Positions 6,619 to 9,670 of a DNA stretch of 9,670 bases are shown here, piece by piece. The position numbers and the translations under genes are program-made. The notes under the pieces are model-generated. The model was not told the DNA's origin and did not search any database. It saw only the letters and a program-made list of their open reading frames with translations. The DNA is from Halobacteriales archaeon SW_9_67_25 (GTDB lineage: Archaea > Halobacteriota > Halobacteria > Halobacteriales > Haloarculaceae): NCBI GenBank assembly GCA_003022745.1, contig PXSU01000018.1, positions 1 through 9,670 on the forward strand, read 5' to 3'. Position 1 is the stretch's first letter, and each line of letters starts with the position of its first letter.

Positions 6619-7947
6619 ATGACCGTAACTATCGTCGGCGCCCAGCTCGGCGACGAGGGCAAGGGCGGCGTCGTGGACCTGCTGGGCGAGCCTGCGGACG
6701 TGGTCGCCCGCTACCAGGGCGGCGACAACGCCGGCCACACCGTGGTCCAGGGGGGCGAGGAGTACAAGCTCTCGCTGGTGCCCAGCGGCGCCATCCGCGG
6801 CAAGGTCGGCGTCCTCGGGAACGGCTGTGTCGTCAACCCCCGGACGCTGTTCGAGGAACTCGACGCGCTCCGAGAACGGGGCCTCGACCCGGACGTCAGG
6901 GTGGCCGAACGCGCCCACGCTATCCTCCCCTACCACCGTCGTCTGGACGGCATCGAGGAAGAGGCAAAGAGCGACGACGACCTCGAGGCAGGCACGACCG
7001 GCCGTGGCATCGGCCCGACCTACGAGGACAAGGCCGGCCGCCGAGGGGTCCGCATCGGCGACCTGCTCGACCCCGAGGTGTTGCGCGACCGTCTGGAGTA
7101 CGTGGTCCCACAGAAGCGCGCACTCGCCGAGGAGGTCTTCGGCGTCGACGCCGGCGAGGCCTTCGACGTGGACGCGCTCTTCGAGGAGTACAGCGAGTAC
7201 GGCCGGCGACTCCGCGAGGAGGACATGTCCGTCGACGCGGGGTCCTTTCTCGCCGAGCGGCTCGCGGCCGGCGACGATGTGCTCCTGGAGGGAGCCCAGG
7301 GTAGCTCGCTGGACATCGACCACGGCATCTACCCCTACGTCACGTCCTCGAACCCCACCGCCGGCGGCGCCTGCGTCGGGACCGGCCTCGGGCCGACGAC
7401 CGTGGGTCAGGGGGAGATAATCGGCGTCGTCAAGGCCTACCTCTCGCGGGTTGGGACCGGGCCCCTTCCCACGGAGTTGCGCGGCGATACGGAGAGCGAA
7501 CGCCTCGCCGAGTACATCCGCGAGGAAGGCGGCGAGTACGGCACCGTCACCGGCCGCCCCCGGCGGGTGGGGTGGCTCGACGTGCCGATGCTCCGGCACG
7601 CGGCCCGCGCAAGCGGCTTTACCGGCATCGCCGTCAACCACGTCGACGTCCTCGCAGGTCTCGAGGAGGTGAAGGTCGGCCACGCCTACGAACGGCACGG
7701 CGAGCGCCTGGCGACGATGCCCACCACCACGGAGGCGTGGGGCGAGTGTGAACCGGTCTACCGGACCTTCGAGGGGTGGCCCGAAGTCGACTGGGCGGAC
7801 GCCGCACAGGAGGGGTTCGACGCGCTCCCCGGGAACGCACGGGCGTACCTGACCTACCTCAGCGAGGAACTCGACGCCCCGCTGGTCGCCGTCGGCGTCG
7901 GTCCCGGCCGGTCGGAGTCGGTCGTTCTCGACCACCCCTTCGAGTGA
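6619..7947 (+). CDS. purA: Adenylosuccinate synthetase
   Basis: Makes adenylosuccinate from IMP, aspartate and GTP, the first committed step from IMP to AMP; cytoplasmic homodimer in the family. At 442 residues it is full length. Motifs: GDEGKG at 11-16 with the catalytic Asp12, NAGHT at 37-41 with His40, TTGRGIGPTYEDK at 126-138 (IMP site), GAQGSSLDIDHGIYPYVTSS at 225-244, KAYLSRVGTGPLPTEL at 272-287, the aspartate/GTP-binding loop TVTGRPRRVGWLD at 309-321, and the terminal LDHPFE. The guanine-recognition motif, TKLD in E. coli, reads NHVD at 340-343: Asp is kept but Lys is His. Two candidate promoters precede it; the ATG at 6619 suits the proximal one. The divergent winged-helix gene may influence it (inference). 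Confidence 0.97.
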   Translation: MTVTIVGAQLGDEGKGGVVDLLGEPADVVARYQGGDNAGHTVVQGGEEYKLSLVPSGAIRGKVGVLGNGCVVNPRTLFEELDALRERGLDPDVRVAERAHAILPYHRRLDGIEEEAKSDDDLEAGTTGRGIGPTYEDKAGRRGVRIGDLLDPEVLRDRLEYVVPQKRALAEEVFGVDAGEAFDVDALFEEYSEYGRRLREEDMSVDAGSFLAERLAAGDDVLLEGAQGSSLDIDHGIYPYVTSSNPTAGGACVGTGLGPTTVGQGEIIGVVKAYLSRVGTGPLPTELRGDTESERLAEYIREEGGEYGTVTGRPRRVGWLDVPMLRHAARASGFTGIAVNHVDVLAGLEEVKVGHAYERHGERLATMPTTTEAWGECEPVYRTFEGWPEVDWADAAQEGFDALPGNARAYLTYLSEELDAPLVAVGVGPGRSESVVLDHPFE

Positions 7948-7981
7948 GCGACGTCGTCGGCCGCTCCTCCGAGTGACTGCA

Positions 7982-7993
7982 AACGCTTTTGCG
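7982..7993 (+). promoter_or_regulatory. Putative promoter of the Trm112-like gene
   Basis: AACGCTTTTGCG holds a CTTTTG TATA-like core inside the inverted repeat ACGC-TTTT-GCGT, centred 28 nt before the ATG at 8015. The same CTTTTG core appears before the crotonase gene. Nothing else is seen in the 67-bp spacer after purA. Confidence 0.5.
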
Positions 7994-8014
7994 TCGGCCG
8001 TGCCACACCCGGAT

Positions 8015-8209
8015 ATGGACGAGGACCTGATGGACATCCTGTGCTGTCCGCTGGACAAGCACGAACTCGAACTGGCGGTCGACGAGCGGGAAGGCGAGGA
8101 GATCATCGCCGGGCAACTGGTCTGTACGGAGTGTGGCGGGGCCTACCCCATCGAGGACGGTATCCCGAACCTGCTGCCGCCGGACATGCGCGAGGACGCG
8201 CCGGCGTGA
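8015..8209 (+). CDS. trm112: Trm112-like methyltransferase activator
   Basis: 64-residue zinc-ribbon-like protein. In the family, Trm112 binds and stabilises several class I methyltransferases that modify tRNA, rRNA and release factor; an archaeal hub of this kind is known from Haloferax volcanii. Seen here: LMDILCCPLDKHELEL (5-20), CTEC (37-40), and the hallmark YPIEDGIPNLLPPD (44-57). The usual first CPxC pair is reduced: Asp14 stands where the second Cys is expected, so zinc binding would rest on Cys11, Cys37, Cys40 and perhaps another ligand. I recall haloarchaeal relatives looking the same. ATG 8015 was chosen for its promoter spacing and because residues 1-4 precede the conserved block; ATG at residue 6 is possible. 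No methyltransferase partner is adjacent. Confidence 0.88.
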   Translation: MDEDLMDILCCPLDKHELELAVDEREGEEIIAGQLVCTECGGAYPIEDGIPNLLPPDMREDAPA

Positions 8210-8213
8210 CGGC

Positions 8214-8230
8214 CTGAACCTTTTTTTACC
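8214..8230 (+). promoter_or_regulatory. Promoter of the DUF7524-type gene with T7 tract, possibly also the trm112 terminator
   Basis: CTGAACCTTTTTTTACC places a T7 tract (8221-8227) about 26 nt before the GTG at 8251, where the TATA box should be. The tract also starts 12 bp after the Trm112-like stop codon, where an archaeal U-run terminator could lie, so one element may serve both. Confidence 0.45.
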
Positions 8231-8250
8231 ACCCCCACAGACCTGCATAC

Positions 8251-8820
8251 GTGACAGAGGAGTTACCCGTCCACGTCAGCCGGACGGAGTTGCACTCGCT
8301 GGACGTGCCGGCGTCCACCGAGGCGCACGGCCCGTTCGACGTGGTCTTCGTCAACCACGCCGAGGCGGTCCACGTCCACCTGCACCTCGATGACACCCTC
8401 TCGGAGGTTGCCGCCATCGAGGCCAGCAACCACTACATCGACGGGGAATCGAGGCGGGCAGTCCGGGTCCACGTCGACGAGGCCGCCCTCCCGGAGGAAG
8501 CCGTCATCGGCAAACTGAAAATCGCGTCCGGCTACGGCGCGCGGACCCGCTGGGTGGACGTCGAACTCAGTGCACCACCCGAAGAGGAGTCCGCGGTCGA
8601 AGTCGACGAGTCGCTGGCTCGCCCGCCCGCGCCGGAACCCGACGAGTCCGGGTCGCCGCTGCTGGCCCGGCCGGAGCTCCCGGTGCTGGCCCTCGGAGCC
8701 GTCGCGCTGGCGGTCGCCCTCGCCGCGACCCTCGTTCTCGATCAGACTGCCGTCCTCGTGGGTGCGCTGGCCGTCCTCGGTGGGGTCCTCGTTGCGCTCT
8801 TTCTGTTGCTCGGCGGGTGA
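8251..8820 (+). CDS. Haloarchaeal DUF7524-type protein with two C-terminal transmembrane segments
   Basis: 189 residues from a GTG start. Residues 5 to about 107 form a soluble, beta-rich domain with a histidine cluster (HAEAVHVHLHLDD, 36-48), ASNHYID (58-64) and KLKIASGYGARTRWVDVEL (88-106). A Pro/Glu-rich linker spans about 108-141. Two hydrophobic helices follow (about 143-163 and 167-188), joined by a short LDQTA turn. There is no signal peptide, so the soluble domain and the short C-terminus should lie on the same side, probably cytoplasmic; that is inference. I recall this layout as the haloarchaeal DUF7524 family, function unknown. GTG 8251 is supported by the T-tract promoter 26 nt upstream, and no ATG occurs earlier in frame. 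The spacing of 41 bp after the Trm112-like gene and 50 bp before mutS does not show a functional link. Confidence 0.85.
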   Translation: MTEELPVHVSRTELHSLDVPASTEAHGPFDVVFVNHAEAVHVHLHLDDTLSEVAAIEASNHYIDGESRRAVRVHVDEAALPEEAVIGKLKIASGYGARTRWVDVELSAPPEEESAVEVDESLARPPAPEPDESGSPLLARPELPVLALGAVALAVALAATLVLDQTAVLVGALAVLGGVLVALFLLLGG

Positions 8821-8840
8821 CCGGCTGCCGGACCCGTAGC

Positions 8841-8847
8841 GTTTTAG
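8841..8847 (+). promoter_or_regulatory. Putative TATA box of mutS
   Basis: GTTTTAG, preceded by GACCCGTAGC, is centred about 27 nt before the ATG at 8871, consistent with a leaderless transcript. Confidence 0.45.
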
Positions 8848-8870
8848 CCGGCGACGGACCCAGGGGAGGT

Positions 8871-9670
8871 ATGGCAGAGGGCATCGTCGGGGAGTTCTTC
8901 TCGCTCAAGGAGGAAACCGACGCGGACCTGCTGGCGATGCAGTGCGGGGACTTCTACGAGTTCTTCGCCGAAGACGCGGAGACCGTCGCGTCGGAACTCG
9001 ACCTGAAGGTCTCACAGAAGTCCTCCCACGGGTCCTCCTATCCCATGGCGGGGGTACCGGTCGACGAGCTGACGCCGTACCTGGCGGCGCTGGTCGAACG
9101 CGGCTACAGGGTGGCCGTCGCCGACCAGTACGAGACCGACAGCGGACACGCCCGCGAGGTCGCCCGCGTCGTCACGCCCGGCACCCTGCTGGAGACGACC
9201 GACGCCGACGCACAGTACCTCGCGACCCTCGTCGCCGGCGAGACGTACGGCCTGGCGTTCGCGGACGTCACGACGGGGCAGTTCCACGTGACAGAGGTCC
9301 CGGACGCCGATGCGGCTCTCGCCGAACTCTACCGGTTCGGTCCCGTCGAACTCCTCCCGGGACCGGAGGCCCGGGCCGACGACGGCCTCCTCGGGCGGTT
9401 GCGCGACCGGACCGACGCGACGCTCACCCTCCGCGAGGCCGAGGCGTTCTCGCCGGGCCGGGCCCGCCACCGGGTGCGCGAGCAGTTCGGCGCCGAGACC
9501 CTAGAGAGCGTCGGCGTCGCCGACCAGAAGGCGGCAGTGCGGGCCGCGGGTGCGGTCCTCTCGTACATCGAGGAGACGGGCGCGGGCGTCCTGGCCTCGA
9601 TGACGCGCCTGCAGCGCCGGAGCGAACGGGGCGTCGCCCTCGACGCGACCACCCAGCGCAACCTCGAACT
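8871..9670 (+). CDS. mutS: DNA mismatch repair protein MutS (MutS1 family), 5' part
   Basis: The first 266 codons of a MutS that runs off the right edge; the family is usually about 850-900 residues. MutS binds mismatches and small loops and couples ATP to recruitment of MutL. The mismatch-reading motif Phe-x-Glu is intact in MQCGDFYEFF (23-32; Phe28, Glu30), marking the MutS1 type and not the MutS2 or MutS5 type. Further domain I landmarks are YPMAGVPVDELTPYLAALV (57-75) and VVTPGTLLE (100-108). The connector domain covers about 118-245, with YGLAFADVTTGQFHV (124-138). The core domain begins with LDATTQRNLE at the edge. The Walker ATPase part lies outside. A GGAGGT touches the ATG directly, too close to act as a Shine-Dalgarno site. 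Haloarchaea often carry several mutS paralogues; which one this is cannot be told. Confidence 0.94.
   Translation, partial: MAEGIVGEFFSLKEETDADLLAMQCGDFYEFFAEDAETVASELDLKVSQKSSHGSSYPMAGVPVDELTPYLAALVERGYRVAVADQYETDSGHAREVARVVTPGTLLETTDADAQYLATLVAGETYGLAFADVTTGQFHVTEVPDADAALAELYRFGPVELLPGPEARADDGLLGRLRDRTDATLTLREAEAFSPGRARHRVREQFGAETLESVGVADQKAAVRAAGAVLSYIEETGAGVLASMTRLQRRSERGVALDATTQRNLE

Noticed and set aside
7973..8014. Earlier GTG start for the Trm112-like protein.
   Set aside because: It overlaps the promoter element at 7982-7993 and adds 14 residues absent from the family core.
6460..8106. Minus-strand 548-codon open frame opposite purA.
   Set aside because: It is antisense to a canonical purA and has no recognisable motif or promoter.
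8865..8870. GGAGGT as Shine-Dalgarno site of mutS.
   Set aside because: It abuts the ATG with no spacer, so it cannot pair with 16S rRNA in the usual way; a TATA box at leaderless distance explains the start better.

Overview
The window looks like chromosomal DNA of a halophilic archaeon (class Halobacteria). The DNA is GC-rich, the predicted proteins are strongly acidic, and most genes have a BRE/TATA-like element 26-30 bp before the start codon, as expected for leaderless transcripts. Several products are of recognisably haloarchaeal type: a Trm112-like protein, a two-TM DUF7524-type protein, a DUF7527-type protein and a short winged-helix regulator beside purA. The genus cannot be fixed from sequence alone. 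No tRNA, rRNA, CRISPR array, transposase or phage gene was seen.

Left part (1-4045), acyl-CoA metabolism. On the minus strand a crotonase-fold protein (1430-2233) is followed after 71 bp by an AMP-forming acyl-CoA ligase that runs off the left edge (1358 to 1). Divergent from them, across a 111-bp promoter region, lies an adenosylcobalamin-dependent acyl-CoA mutase large subunit (2345-4045). The two oddities are enzymatic. The mutase carries Phe and Gln where methylmalonyl-CoA mutase has Tyr and Arg, which is the isobutyryl-CoA mutase pattern. The crotonase lacks both catalytic glutamates and resembles ECHDC3. A plausible reading is activation and rearrangement of a short or branched carboxylic acid, but no substrate can be proven here.

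Middle (4046-6618). A large conserved haloarchaeal protein of unknown function (4149-6129) is split by a +1 frameshift near 4788. Removing one G gives one coherent 659-residue protein: a duplicated N-terminal domain, an acidic linker, a coiled coil and a C-terminal alpha/beta domain. It converges on a 101-residue winged-helix regulator (6431-6126, minus) whose stop codon overlaps its own. The regulator is divergent from purA over a 187-bp region containing phased GTGTT repeats, a hairpin and two candidate purA promoters.

Right part (6619-9670), housekeeping, all on the plus strand: purA (adenylosuccinate synthetase), a Trm112-like methyltransferase activator, a two-TM DUF7524-type membrane protein and the first 266 codons of a MutS1-family mismatch-repair gene. 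Each has its own putative leaderless promoter, so this is a row of separate transcription units more than a tight operon.

No new multi-gene system was found. The points most worth following up are the mutase specificity residues, the frameshift, the glutamate-less crotonase and the phased repeats before the winged-helix gene.
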